The notes under the pieces are model-generated. The model was not told where the DNA came from. It worked only from the letters and a program-made list of their open reading frames with translations, and ran no database searches. Below are positions 38,497-49,417 of a stretch of DNA of 49,417 nucleotides, one piece after another. The translations under genes and the position numbers were made by a program. Within the stretch, counting starts at the first letter, position 1; each line of letters opens with the position of its first letter. The stretch lies in assembly GCA_014859895.1 (NCBI GenBank), contig JACZKS010000008.1, positions 1-49,417 on the forward strand, written 5' to 3'. Origin of the DNA: Rhodospirillales bacterium. GTDB lineage: Bacteria; Pseudomonadota; Alphaproteobacteria; Rhodospirillales; Shumkoniaceae.

Positions 38497-39573
38497 ATGA
38501 GCCAGAACCCATCCCCTCTCGCGACGACCGATGCCGAGCGCTGGCAGGCCGTCGCCGCCCGCGACGCCGCCTTGGACGGCGCCTTTGTCTATGCCGTCGC
38601 CTCGACCGGCGTCTTCTGTCGGCCCTCCTGCCCGAGCCGGCGACCCAAGCGCGACAAGGTGCGCTTCTTCGACGACGCCCCCGCCGCCGTCGCCGCCGGC
38701 TTCCGGGCCTGCCGGCGCTGCCGGCCGGAAGAGCCTACCGGGGCCGACCCCGAGCGGCGGATTGTCGAAGCGGTGTGCAAGGCCATCGCGGAGGCCGAGG
38801 AAACCATCCCGACGCTGGATGCCCTGGCCGCCGCCACCGGCGTCAGCCCGCATCACCTGCAACGCGTCTTCACCCGGGCCACCGGCCTGTCGCCCCGCCG
38901 CTACGCCGAGGCCCGGAGACGGGAGCGCTTCACCGCCGGCCTGCGCCAGGGCGTGCCGGTGACGGCGGCGCTCTATGACGCCGGTTACGGCTCCTCCAGC
39001 CGGCTTTATGAAAAATCGAACGCCCATCTCGGCATGACGCCGGCCTCCTATGCCAAGGGGGGCGCGGGGGCGACGATTGCCTTCAGCTTGGCCTCCTCGC
39101 CGCTCGGCCGCCTGCTGGTGGCGGCGACGGACAGGGGGGTGTGCGCCGTCTGCCTGGGAGACGCCGACGACGCGCTGGAGGCCGAACTGCGCCGCGACTT
39201 CCCGGCCGCCGCGATCCACCGCGACGACGGCGCGCTTCGTACCCACCTCGCCGCCGTGCTCGACCATCTGGCCGGCCGCCTGGCGCGACTCGACCTGCCG
39301 CTCGACGTGCGCGCCACCGCCTTCCAGTGGCAGGTGTGGCGGGCCCTGGCCGCCATCCCGCGCGGCGAGACCCGTACCTATGGGGCGATTGCCGCCGACC
39401 TCGGCCGGCCGGCGGCGGCCCGCGCCGTCGGACGGGCCTGCGGCCTTAACCCGGTGGCCCTTGTCGTGCCCTGCCATCGGGCAGTAGGCGGGGACGGAAC
39501 GCTCACCGGCTACCGCTGGGGCATAGAGCGCAAACGTCGCCTGCTCGACCTCGAAAAAACGAAAAAGGCATAG
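38497..39573 (+). CDS. ada: Bifunctional methylated-DNA repair protein and regulator Ada
   Basis: 358 residues. N-terminal zinc domain with FCRPSC (C41, C45) and CRRC (C72, C75), where C41 would accept the methyl of a phosphotriester; an AraC-type helix-turn-helix at about 85-185; and a C-terminal O6-methylguanine methyltransferase with LVVPCHRAVG (C326). All residues needed for both repair reactions are present, so it is a full Ada. The start 38497 has GAGGG nearby but short spacing. It stands apart from alkylation genes such as alkB. Confidence 0.96.
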   Translation: MSQNPSPLATTDAERWQAVAARDAALDGAFVYAVASTGVFCRPSCPSRRPKRDKVRFFDDAPAAVAAGFRACRRCRPEEPTGADPERRIVEAVCKAIAEAEETIPTLDALAAATGVSPHHLQRVFTRATGLSPRRYAEARRRERFTAGLRQGVPVTAALYDAGYGSSSRLYEKSNAHLGMTPASYAKGGAGATIAFSLASSPLGRLLVAATDRGVCAVCLGDADDALEAELRRDFPAAAIHRDDGALRTHLAAVLDHLAGRLARLDLPLDVRATAFQWQVWRALAAIPRGETRTYGAIAADLGRPAAARAVGRACGLNPVALVVPCHRAVGGDGTLTGYRWGIERKRRLLDLEKTKKA

Positions 39574-39591
39574 ATGCCGCGTTGATCGCCT

Positions 39592-39621
39592 TTGCCCGGC
39601 GGCCGCCATCCCGCCTATAAA
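39592..39621 (+). promoter_or_regulatory. Candidate promoter of the Bcr/CflA gene
   Basis: TTGCCC (39592-39597), 18-base spacer, TATAAA (39616-39621), only 5 bases before the ATG at 39627. The transcript would begin about at the start codon. Confidence 0.45.
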
Positions 39622-39626
39622 GCGCC

Positions 39627-40871
39627 ATGGCCTGGCCGCGCACCAAACCCGATCCCGCGTCCATCGCTGTCGGCGGCCTGCTGACGGCGATGATCGCCAT
39701 GGGCCAGATAGCGACGGCCATCTACGCGCCGTCGATGCCCTCGCTGGTCGCCGCGCTCGATACGACGCCCGGACTTGTAAGCCTCACGCTGACCGTCTTC
39801 CTGGCGGGATTCGCCGTCTCCCAGATGGTGTTCGGCCCACTCTCCGACCGCTTCGGCCGGCACCGCGTGCTGATGGCCGGCGCGATCATCTTCGTGGCTG
39901 CCAGTTTGGCCTGCGCGCTGGCGCCAACCATCGGCGTGCTGCTCGTCGGCCGCTTCTTCCAGTCGATGGGGGCGTGCGCCGGCGCCGTGGTCGGCCGCGC
40001 CGTGGTGCGCGACGTCTACGGCCGCGAGCGGGCCGCCCAGGCGCTGGCCTTCATCGGCGTCGCCTTCTCGGTGTCGCCGGCCATCTCGCCGATCATCGGC
40101 GGCTATCTGCAGGTTTGGTTCGGCTGGCGCTCCAGCTTCACCTTCCTGGCCCTGGTCGGTCTCGTCATCGGCGCCGCCACCTGGACCATGCTGGCCGAAA
40201 CCAACCGCCACCCCGACCCCCACGCGCTGAACCCGGTGGCCATGGCCCGCAATTTCGCCACCCTGCTGAAAAGCCCGGTCTACATCGGCTACATGCTGTC
40301 GCTCTCTCTGGTGTTCGGCGGCCTGATGGCCTTCGTCACGGCTTCGCCGTTCCTGCTGATCGACGGGCTTCGCCTGTCGCCCGCTCATTACGGCCTGCTG
40401 GTGGCGCTGCCGACCGTCGGCACCCTGGCCGGCAACCTGTCGGCCGGCGTGCTGACCTTGCGGCTTGGCGTCGATCGCATGGTATTGATCGGCACCCTTC
40501 TGGCCCTGGCCGGCGGCGTCGCCATGGCCGCCGGCGGCTGGGCCGGCCGTTTCGAGGTGATCCCCATCCTGGCCTCAATCGCCGTCTTCCTGCTCGGCAT
40601 GGGAATCGTCATGCCCAATGCCATGGCCGGCGCCATGGCCCCCTTCCCGCGCATGGCGGGCGCCGCCTCGGCGCTGCTGGGCTTTGCCCAGATGGGAGTG
40701 GGCGCCTTGGCCAGCCTGACTGCCGGTTACCTGCCGCACACCGGCTCTCAGCTGCCGCTCGGCCTGGTGATGACGGGGCTTGGCGCCAGCGGCCTGGTCG
40801 CCTTCCTGACCCTGACCTGGCCGCACCGCCATGCCTCCGCCCCACAGCCGCCGTCGGCAACGGGACGTTGA
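39627..40871 (+). CDS. Bcr/CflA-family multidrug efflux MFS transporter
   Basis: 414 residues, twelve membrane helices. [20 protein letters not shown] and [17 protein letters not shown] are the family motifs of Bcr/CflA exporters, with [19 protein letters not shown] as the later conserved segment. The ATG at 39627 has no ribosome site, which with the promoter position suggests a leaderless message. It ends 82 bases before panD. The drug substrate cannot be told. Confidence 0.92.
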   Translation: MAWPRTKPDPASIAVGGLLTAMIAMGQIATAIYAPSMPSLVAALDTTPGLVSLTLTVFLAGFAVSQMVFGPLSDRFGRHRVLMAGAIIFVAASLACALAPTIGVLLVGRFFQSMGACAGAVVGRAVVRDVYGRERAAQALAFIGVAFSVSPAISPIIGGYLQVWFGWRSSFTFLALVGLVIGAATWTMLAETNRHPDPHALNPVAMARNFATLLKSPVYIGYMLSLSLVFGGLMAFVTASPFLLIDGLRLSPAHYGLLVALPTVGTLAGNLSAGVLTLRLGVDRMVLIGTLLALAGGVAMAAGGWAGRFEVIPILASIAVFLLGMGIVMPNAMAGAMAPFPRMAGAASALLGFAQMGVGALASLTAGYLPHTGSQLPLGLVMTGLGASGLVAFLTLTWPHRHASAPQPPSATGR

Positions 40872-40953
40872 TTCCGCCGGCCATCGGCGTATATCACAGC
40901 CGGCGCCGCCGGCAGGCGGCCCCCACTTCCCTCTTGACCAAGGAAACGCCTCC

Positions 40954-41370
40954 GTGTTGAAAGTCGTCCGAGCCAAACTCCACGGAATCCGGGTGACCGG
41001 CGCCGACCTCGATTATCACGGTTCCATCACGCTCGACCCCGAGCAGTGCGATGCGGCGGGGATCTACCCGCTCGAATTCGTCGAGATCTGGAACAAGCAT
41101 TCGGGTGCCAGGCTTTCGACCTACGTCATCTTCGGCGAGGCGGGTTCGCGCTGCTGCGTGCTCAACGGCGCGGCGGCCCGCACCTGCCAGGTCGGCGACG
41201 AGGTGATCATCGTCGCTTCCGATTACATCGAGACCAAGGCGCTGCCGGAAGTCCGGCCGAAAGTACTGACCTTCACGCCGGACAACCGCATCGACAAGGT
41301 CTTGCGCTACGACGTGTTCGCCAGCGACAAACGGGAGTTCGATTTCCGCATTCTCGACGAGACGCCATGA
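40954..41370 (+). CDS. panD: Aspartate 1-decarboxylase
   Basis: 138 residues from GTG 40954 (AAGGAAA upstream). It makes beta-alanine for pantothenate and self-cleaves to form its pyruvoyl group. The cleavage site YHGSIT (G23-S24), K8, R53, T56, Y57 and N71 match the Escherichia coli catalytic residues with an offset of one. The protein is about 12 residues longer than the enterobacterial enzyme. The stop overlaps the yjbQ start by four bases. No panB or panC is nearby. Confidence 0.88.
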   Translation: MLKVVRAKLHGIRVTGADLDYHGSITLDPEQCDAAGIYPLEFVEIWNKHSGARLSTYVIFGEAGSRCCVLNGAAARTCQVGDEVIIVASDYIETKALPEVRPKVLTFTPDNRIDKVLRYDVFASDKREFDFRILDETP

Positions 41371-41786
41371 GGCAAGCACAGCAGACGATCACCGTTCGTA
41401 CCCCCGGCCAGGGCCTCCAAGAGGTCACCGCCGAGATCGCCGGCTGGGTGGCCGGCCAGGACATCGCGAGCGGCCTGCTGACCGTCTTCTGCCAGCACAC
41501 TTCGGCCAGCCTGACCATCCAGGAAAACGCCGACCCCGACGTGAAAGCCGACATCGAAACCTTCTTCAAGCGCTTGGTCAGCGAGGACCCGGCACTCTAT
41601 CGCCACACCATCGAGGGACCCGACGACATGCCGGCCCACATCCGCGCCGCGCTGACCGCCGTGTCGCTGAGTGTGCCGGTGAGCGGCAGGCAGCTGGCAC
41701 TCGGCACCTGGCAGGGCATCTACCTGTTCGAGCACCGTCGGGGGTCGCACCAGCGCCGCCTGGTGCTCCATCTCGCCGGCACCTGA
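41367..41786 (+). CDS. yjbQ: YjbQ-family protein (secondary thiamine-phosphate synthase-like)
   Basis: 139 residues. UPF0047 motifs: [37 protein letters not shown] and [13 protein letters not shown], ending in basic H-R residues. Proteins of this family can complement thiamine-phosphate synthase in vivo, but the true activity is unsettled. ATG 41367 overlaps the panD stop, so the two proteins are coupled. Confidence 0.93.
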   Translation: MRQAQQTITVRTPGQGLQEVTAEIAGWVAGQDIASGLLTVFCQHTSASLTIQENADPDVKADIETFFKRLVSEDPALYRHTIEGPDDMPAHIRAALTAVSLSVPVSGRQLALGTWQGIYLFEHRRGSHQRRLVLHLAGT

Positions 41787-41868
41787 AAGCGCGCTCTCGC
41801 TTTGCATCGCCGCCCGAAATCGGGGTAAAAGAGGGCCGGCTCTTGAACCGGTGGCGAGGAGGACTGGC

Positions 41869-42465
41869 GTGACGGCACGGACAGGCATCGACCTGGAGGC
41901 GTACTTCGTAGCCGAGCTGGACAGCCACCAGCGTACCCTGGAGGCCACCCGCCAAGCCCTGCTTGAACCCTTCACCCGGCTGATCGGGGTCTGCGCCGAA
42001 TCGATCCGGCGCGGCGGCAAGATCCTTTTCTTCGGCAACGGCGGCAGCGCCGCCGACGCCCAGCACCTGGCCACCGAGCTGGCGGTGCGCTATCAGCAGG
42101 ACCGCGCGCCGATCGCCGGCCTGGCGCTGACCACCGATACCTCGGCCTTGACCGCCATCGGCAACGATTTCGGTTTCGAGGCGCTGTTTTCGCGCCAGAT
42201 CGAGGCGCTGTGCCGGGCCGGCGACGTCGCCATCGGTTTTTCGACTTCGGGCAACAGCGCCAACGTGAACAACGCGCTTAAGACGGCCCGCGCGTTGGGC
42301 GCCGTCGCCGCCGGCTTCGGCGGGCGCGACGGCGGCGCCATGCGCGCGCTGGCCGACCCCTTCCTGTGCGTGCCGGCCACCGAGACCGCGCGCATCCAGG
42401 AAATGCACATCACGCTGGGCCACATGTTGTGCGGAGCCCTGGAGCGGGAACTGGGGCTGCTATGA
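41869..42465 (+). CDS. gmhA: Sedoheptulose-7-phosphate isomerase / SIS-domain phosphoheptose isomerase
   Basis: 198 residues. SIS domain with [20 protein letters not shown] and [18 protein letters not shown]; ends with [17 protein letters not shown], where Glu and His form the active site. It catalyses the first step of ADP-heptose synthesis for lipopolysaccharide. GTG start at 41869 with GAGGAGG upstream. The end overlaps hldE by four bases. Confidence 0.93.
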   Translation: MTARTGIDLEAYFVAELDSHQRTLEATRQALLEPFTRLIGVCAESIRRGGKILFFGNGGSAADAQHLATELAVRYQQDRAPIAGLALTTDTSALTAIGNDFGFEALFSRQIEALCRAGDVAIGFSTSGNSANVNNALKTARALGAVAAGFGGRDGGAMRALADPFLCVPATETARIQEMHITLGHMLCGALERELGLL

Positions 42466-43940
42466 CCGATCGCGCCCTGCTTATCCCCTTGGTCGAGGCG
42501 TTCGGCGCTGCCCGCGTGCTTTGCGTCGGCGACATCATGCTGGACCGTTTCATCGCCGGCACGGTCGAGCGCATCTCGCCGGAAGCCCCCATCCCGGTGC
42601 TGCGGGTGGAGGCCGAGACGGCGATGCTGGGCGGCGCCGGCAACGTGTTGCGCAACCTGGCGGCGCTGGGCGCGTCCTGCCGCTTCGTGGGCGCCATCGG
42701 CGACGACGAGGCCGGCCGCGAGGTACGCGCGCTCCTGGCCGAGCATCCAAGCGTAGCCCCGGACCTGGTGGTCGAGGCGGGAAGGCGGACCTCGATCAAG
42801 ACCCGCTTCGTGGCCGGCGCCCAACAGATGCTGCGAGCCGACCGCGAGGACACGGCGCCGCTGTCGGCGGCAGCCGCCGATGCCGTACTCACCGCCGTTC
42901 ACCGGTCGCTTGGCGAGTGCGACCTGGTGGTATTGTCCGATTACGGCAAGGGCGTGTTGGGTGGCGACCTCGCGGCGCGCGTCATCGCCGCCGCCCGCGA
43001 GGCCGGCCGGCGGGTCATCGTCGATCCCAAGGGCACCGACTACAGCCGTTATCGCGGCGCCTATCTGCTGACCCCGAACCGCGCCGAACTGGCCCAGGCC
43101 ACCGGCATGCCCGCCGCCACCGACGCCGACATCGTTACCGCCGCCCGCACCCTGATCGCCGGCTGCGGCGTTGACGCCGTGCTGGCCACCCGCAGCCGCG
43201 ACGGCATGACCCTGGTCTTCGCCGGCGACGCCCATCACCTGCCGACCGAGGCGCGCGAGGTGTTCGACGTGTCGGGCGCCGGTGACACCGTGATCGCCAC
43301 CGTCGCCGCCGCGCTGGCATCCGGCGCCGACCTGGCGAAGGCGGCGCGCCTCGCCAACGTCGCCGCCGGCATCGTGGTCGGCAAGGTCGGCACCGCCGCC
43401 GCCTATTCCGCCGAGGTCATCGCCGCCCTGCATCGCCAGGATCTCACCAGCGCCGAGGCCAAGGTGCTCACCCTGCCCCAGGCCCTCGATCGCATCGCCG
43501 TATGGCGGCGCACCGGCCGCAAGGTGGGCTTCACCAACGGCTGCTTCGACCTGCTGCATCCCGGCCACGTGGCTCTGCTCGCCAAGGCGCGGGCGGCCTG
43601 CGACCGGCTGGTGGTCGGGCTCAACAGCGACGCCTCGGTGGGCCGCCTCAAGGGCCCGGAACGCCCGGTTCAGACCGAGGCGGCGCGCGCCGCCGTGCTG
43701 GCCTCGCTGGCCTCGGTCGACCTGGTGGTGATCTTCGGCGAGGACACGCCCTTGACCCTTATCGAGGCGATCCGCCCCGACGTCCTGGCCAAGGGAGCCG
43801 ACTACACGGTGGAAACCGTGGTCGGCGCCGACGTCGTCAGGGCCAACGGGGGGCGCGTGCTGCTGATCGAGCTGGAGCCTGGCCACAGCACGACAGCCAC
43901 CATCGCCCGCATGAACGGCAAAGCGGCGTCGCCATCGTGA
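42462..43940 (+). CDS. hldE: Bifunctional heptose-7-phosphate kinase / heptose-1-phosphate adenylyltransferase
   Basis: 492 residues. Kinase domain (about 1-320) of the ribokinase fold with [25 protein letters not shown] and the catalytic [10 protein letters not shown]; nucleotidyltransferase domain (about 355-492) with [15 protein letters not shown] and ending [14 protein letters not shown]. It carries out two of the steps of ADP-heptose synthesis after GmhA. GmhB and HldD are not seen here. ATG 42462 overlaps gmhA; the stop overlaps the next gene (GTGA). Confidence 0.96.
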   Translation: MTDRALLIPLVEAFGAARVLCVGDIMLDRFIAGTVERISPEAPIPVLRVEAETAMLGGAGNVLRNLAALGASCRFVGAIGDDEAGREVRALLAEHPSVAPDLVVEAGRRTSIKTRFVAGAQQMLRADREDTAPLSAAAADAVLTAVHRSLGECDLVVLSDYGKGVLGGDLAARVIAAAREAGRRVIVDPKGTDYSRYRGAYLLTPNRAELAQATGMPAATDADIVTAARTLIAGCGVDAVLATRSRDGMTLVFAGDAHHLPTEAREVFDVSGAGDTVIATVAAALASGADLAKAARLANVAAGIVVGKVGTAAAYSAEVIAALHRQDLTSAEAKVLTLPQALDRIAVWRRTGRKVGFTNGCFDLLHPGHVALLAKARAACDRLVVGLNSDASVGRLKGPERPVQTEAARAAVLASLASVDLVVIFGEDTPLTLIEAIRPDVLAKGADYTVETVVGADVVRANGGRVLLIELEPGHSTTATIARMNGKAASPS

Positions 43941-44545
43941 CGCCGCTGGCCGGCCACCTGGCCTACACCCTGGCCTGGCTTTCCTTCGGCGCCCTCCATT
44001 CGCTGCTCGCCCGTTCCCCCGTCAAGGACCGATTGCGCCCGCTGCTTGGTCCATGGTACCGGCTCGCCTACAACGGGCTGGCGGTCGTCCATCTGACCTT
44101 CGTGTGGGGCGTCGGCTGGTTTGCCTTGGCGGGTGCCGGTGCCTTCGGCCTTCCAGGCTGGACGCGGGACCTGTTGCTGGCCATCGAGATCGCCGGCTGG
44201 CTTCTTATGGCCGTGGCGCTCACCGGCTACGACCTGGGGCGCATGGGTGGCTTGAGCCAGATCCGCAACCATCGGCGAGGCCTCGCGGCGCCCGAGGACG
44301 AGCCGCTACGCACCGACGGCCTGCACCGCTTCGTGCGCCATCCGGTCTATAGCGCGGGCTTCCTGATCCTGTGGGGGCGCATCGGCGGCGAATTTAATCT
44401 GGCAACCGCCGTTTGGGGGTCGCTCTATCTGGTGATCGGCGCCCTCTTTGAGGAACGCTGGCTGCTCACCCTTTATGGCCCCGCTTACGCCGACTACCGC
44501 CGCCGGGTGCCCGCTTTCGTGCCGTGGAAGGGCTGCGCCATTTAA
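43937..44545 (+). CDS. Membrane protein with isoprenylcysteine methyltransferase-like/NnrU-like fold
   Basis: 202 residues from GTG 43937. About five membrane helices; the C-terminal half has [26 protein letters not shown] and [25 protein letters not shown], the RHPxY and E-R-Y pattern of ICMT-like/PEMT-like membrane methyltransferases. The N-terminal half ([19 protein letters not shown]) resembles NnrU. It overlaps hldE, so it may act on an envelope lipid or small molecule, but no substrate is known. Confidence 0.82.
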   Translation: MTPLAGHLAYTLAWLSFGALHSLLARSPVKDRLRPLLGPWYRLAYNGLAVVHLTFVWGVGWFALAGAGAFGLPGWTRDLLLAIEIAGWLLMAVALTGYDLGRMGGLSQIRNHRRGLAAPEDEPLRTDGLHRFVRHPVYSAGFLILWGRIGGEFNLATAVWGSLYLVIGALFEERWLLTLYGPAYADYRRRVPAFVPWKGCAI

Positions 44546-44553
44546 AACCGGCC

Positions 44554-46485
44554 TCAACCCTGGATGCCGAGGGTGGAGAGCAGGCGGCTCCAGAAGCCGT
44601 CCTGGGGTGCCGACGGCGCCGGCTCGCCACCGCCGTCGGGCAGCATGTGGACGGGAACGTCCCTGTGAGCGGCGGTCATGAAGGCCTGCCAGACTTTGGC
44701 CGGCAGTCCGCTGCCGGAAACCTTGCGCATCGGCGCGCCATTGTCGTTGCCCATCCATACGCCGGCCACCAACTGGGGCGTGTAGCCGACGAACCAGGCG
44801 TCACGGAAGTTCTGGCTGGTACCGGTCTTGCCGGCGGCCGGGCGGTCGAGCGCCGCCGCCTTGCCGGTGCCCTCGGTCAGCACCCGCTCCAGCATGCGGT
44901 TCATGGCCGCCACGTGGGCGGCGGAGGTTACCGGACCCGGCCCCGAACCGGCCCGCCGATAGAGCACGGCGCCGCGGCTGTCCCTGATCTCGCGGATGCC
45001 ATAGGACCACACCCCGCGACCGCCGTTGGCGAACGCCGCAAAAGCCGACGTCAGTTCGGTGAGCGTCACCTCGCCGGTGCCGAGCGCCAGGTCGAGGGTC
45101 GGCTGCAATGGACTGGTGATGCCGAGTCGCCGAGCCGTGGCGACCACCGCCGACGGGCCGGCCCGCTGGGCGACCCTGACCGAAACGGTGTTGAGCGAAC
45201 GGGCCAGCGCCTGGGTCATCGACACCTCGCCCATGAAGCGGTCGTCGAAGTTGCCGGGGGTCCAGCCGTCGATGGTGATGGGGGCGTCCATCAGGCGGCT
45301 GTCCGGCGTCAGCCCGGCCTCGAGGCCGGCCAGGAAGACGATGGGCTTGAATGCCGACCCCGGCTGGCGCAACGCCTGGGTGGCTCGGTTGAACTGGCTG
45401 TCGCCATAGTCGCGGCCGCCTACCATGGCCCGCACGGCGCCGTCCGGCGCCATCGCCACCAGCGCCGCCTGGCCGATGTCGAGCCCGGCCGCCGGCCCGC
45501 CGAGGGCCTCGCGGACGGCGCGCTCGGCCATCGCCTGAAGCAGTGGATCCAGCGTCGTGAAGACCATCAGATCGCTATCGCCCGGCGCCACGAAGCCTGA
45601 CACCTGCTCCATCAGCCAGTCGGTGAAATAGCGGGCGGCCGGACCGTTGGCGGCGACGGCGCCGCGCCCAACCTCGGCCGCGCGCTCGGCCTCGGTGGCG
45701 CTCAAGTAGCCGGCGTCGACCATGGCAGCCAGCACCACCCGGGCGCGCTCGCGCGCCTTTTCGGGATCGTTGGCCGGGTTGAAGCGCGACGGCGCCTTGA
45801 GCAGGCCGGCCAACATGGCCGACTCGTAGACGGTGAGGTCGCGGGCCCTATGGCCGAAGTAGCGCCGCGCCGCGGCGTCGACGCCGTAGGTGCCGGCCCC
45901 CAGATAGACGCGGTTGAGATAGAGGGTGAGGATCTGATCCTTGCTGAAGCGCTGCTCCAACCACAGGGCCAGCAGCACTTCCTGCACCTTGCGCTTGATC
46001 GAGCGTTCCGGCGTCAGGAACAGGTTCTTGGCCACCTGCTGGGTGATGGTGCTGCCGCCCTGGACGACGCGCCCGGCCCGGGCATTGACGTAAAAAGCGC
46101 GCGCCAGGCCGATGACATCGAGGCCGAAATGGTCGCGGAAGCGGCGATCCTCGATGGCCAGCACGGCGTTGGGCATGGAAGCCGGCAGATCGGCAAGGCG
46201 CACCGGGGCGCCATGCACCTCGCCGACGGTGGCCAGCGTGGTGCCGTCGGCGGCGATGAAGGTGACGGTCGGCTGGCGGGTGGCCTCCAGCGCGGCATCG
46301 ATGTCGGGCAGGTCATAGGCGTAGAAGGCGGCGACGCCCGTCACCGCGACGATCCCCCAGATGGCGGCGATGGCTGTCCACTTGGCGGTGAACAGCACCA
46401 GACGGGCCGGCAGCGACGGCCGCCGCGAACGCGACGATGCCGGCCGGGCCGCCTTGCGGCCGCGTGCGGTTTGGGGTCGTGCCAT
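44554..46485 (-). CDS. Class A penicillin-binding protein (bifunctional)
   Basis: 643 residues. One membrane anchor (about 28-57), a GT51 transglycosylase domain with VLAIEDRRFRDHFG (E112) and GGSTITQQVAKN, and a transpeptidase domain with QPGSAFKP (S377, K380), SLN (430-432) and KTGT (553). It polymerises and cross-links peptidoglycan. It is shorter than PBP1a and lacks the large OB insertion, more like the small PBP1B/1C-like or alphaproteobacterial type. The ATG at 46485 has no ribosome site. It follows gyrB after 70 bases with its own control region. Confidence 0.94.
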   Translation of the reverse strand: MARPQTARGRKAARPASSRSRRPSLPARLVLFTAKWTAIAAIWGIVAVTGVAAFYAYDLPDIDAALEATRQPTVTFIAADGTTLATVGEVHGAPVRLADLPASMPNAVLAIEDRRFRDHFGLDVIGLARAFYVNARAGRVVQGGSTITQQVAKNLFLTPERSIKRKVQEVLLALWLEQRFSKDQILTLYLNRVYLGAGTYGVDAAARRYFGHRARDLTVYESAMLAGLLKAPSRFNPANDPEKARERARVVLAAMVDAGYLSATEAERAAEVGRGAVAANGPAARYFTDWLMEQVSGFVAPGDSDLMVFTTLDPLLQAMAERAVREALGGPAAGLDIGQAALVAMAPDGAVRAMVGGRDYGDSQFNRATQALRQPGSAFKPIVFLAGLEAGLTPDSRLMDAPITIDGWTPGNFDDRFMGEVSMTQALARSLNTVSVRVAQRAGPSAVVATARRLGITSPLQPTLDLALGTGEVTLTELTSAFAAFANGGRGVWSYGIREIRDSRGAVLYRRAGSGPGPVTSAAHVAAMNRMLERVLTEGTGKAAALDRPAAGKTGTSQNFRDAWFVGYTPQLVAGVWMGNDNGAPMRKVSGSGLPAKVWQAFMTAAHRDVPVHMLPDGGGEPAPSAPQDGFWSRLLSTLGIQG

Positions 46486-46490
46486 GGCCG

Positions 46491-46537
46491 AGTATGCGAT
46501 CCGTTATGGTTAGGATTGGGTTAACGGTCCCCGACTC
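46491..46537 (-). promoter_or_regulatory. Candidate CtrA-type promoter of the penicillin-binding protein gene
   Basis: On the minus strand CATACT (46496-46491) can serve as -10 box, 5 bases before the ATG. The -35 position carries no consensus hexamer but overlaps TTAAC-N6-CTAAC (46524-46509), a 9-of-10 match to the CtrA box TTAAC-N6-TTAAC. A GANTC site (GACTC, 46533-46537), the CcrM methylation sequence, lies just upstream. All three are in the 70-base gap after gyrB. Confidence 0.4.
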
Positions 46538-46555
46538 CGGCCGCTTTTCGCCCGC

Positions 46556-49417
<2,862 letters not shown>

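Noticed and set aside
42093-43886. 597-codon minus-strand open frame
   Set aside because: Antisense shadow of gmhA and hldE, both certain.
46486-46555. Possible replication origin beside recF-gyrB
   Set aside because: The short gap holds no DnaA boxes such as TTATCCACA; only the CtrA-like box is notable.

Overview
The window is high-GC, densely packed bacterial chromosome. It reads as an alphaproteobacterium, most likely a free-living member of the Rhodospirillales. That placement is an inference from an IalB-family exported protein, a recF-gyrB pair, a LonB-type protease beside a PF06262 zincin, FIST-domain sensory genes and the GlgE alpha-glucan pathway. No rRNA, tRNA, insertion sequence, prophage or CRISPR array was seen. 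The only strikingly AT-rich patch is the promoter of a toxin-antitoxin pair near 25.95 kb.

Layout. 1-6.8 kb (minus strand): alpha-glucan/trehalose metabolism, with glycogen phosphorylase, an unusual two-module GlgE maltosyltransferase and the start of trehalose synthase. 6.9-10.0 kb (minus): a soluble sensor histidine kinase overlapping a FIST-domain protein. 10.3-13.5 kb: a small unknown protein, then a LonB-type ATP-dependent protease overlapping a small zincin. 13.6-17.6 kb: pterin carbinolamine dehydratase, two head-to-head EamA transporters, an MFS transporter and a DinB-fold protein. 17.6-20.5 kb: a methyltransferase with a winged-helix-like tail, a quinone reductase and a SpoU-family RNA methyltransferase. 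20.6-25.9 kb: two exported proteins, rlmN, a secreted phytase-like esterase and argG. 26.0-29.4 kb: a ribbon-helix-helix/RelE toxin-antitoxin, a sirtuin with the desuccinylase signature, and a tight LMW-phosphatase/fructosamine-kinase/HAD operon. 29.4-36.4 kb: thpR, a second FIST protein, tesA divergent from its classic partner ABC transporter ybbA-ybbP, a Bax-inhibitor-1 protein and an AhpD-like protein. 36.6-41.8 kb: SCO copper chaperone, a YcgN-type cysteine-rich protein, a YgjP-type metallopeptidase, Ada, a Bcr/CflA exporter, panD and yjbQ. 41.9-44.5 kb: ADP-heptose synthesis (gmhA, hldE) with a membrane methyltransferase-like gene. 44.5-49.4 kb (minus): a class A penicillin-binding protein, gyrB and the end of recF.

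Together the genes are mostly core metabolism and maintenance: storage carbon, cell envelope, RNA modification, DNA topology and repair, and protein damage control. The most interesting local units are (1) the LMW-PTP/fructosamine-kinase/HAD operon beside a SIRT5-type deacylase, which looks like a protein deglycation and deacylation repair locus; (2) the FIST-histidine kinase pair with no response regulator beside it; (3) the GlgE carrying a second, apparently intact GH13 module; and (4) a CtrA-like box placed over the -35 region of the penicillin-binding protein gene. Many genes overlap by 1-4 bases, and several candidate promoters lie so close to the start codon that leaderless transcripts are possible.
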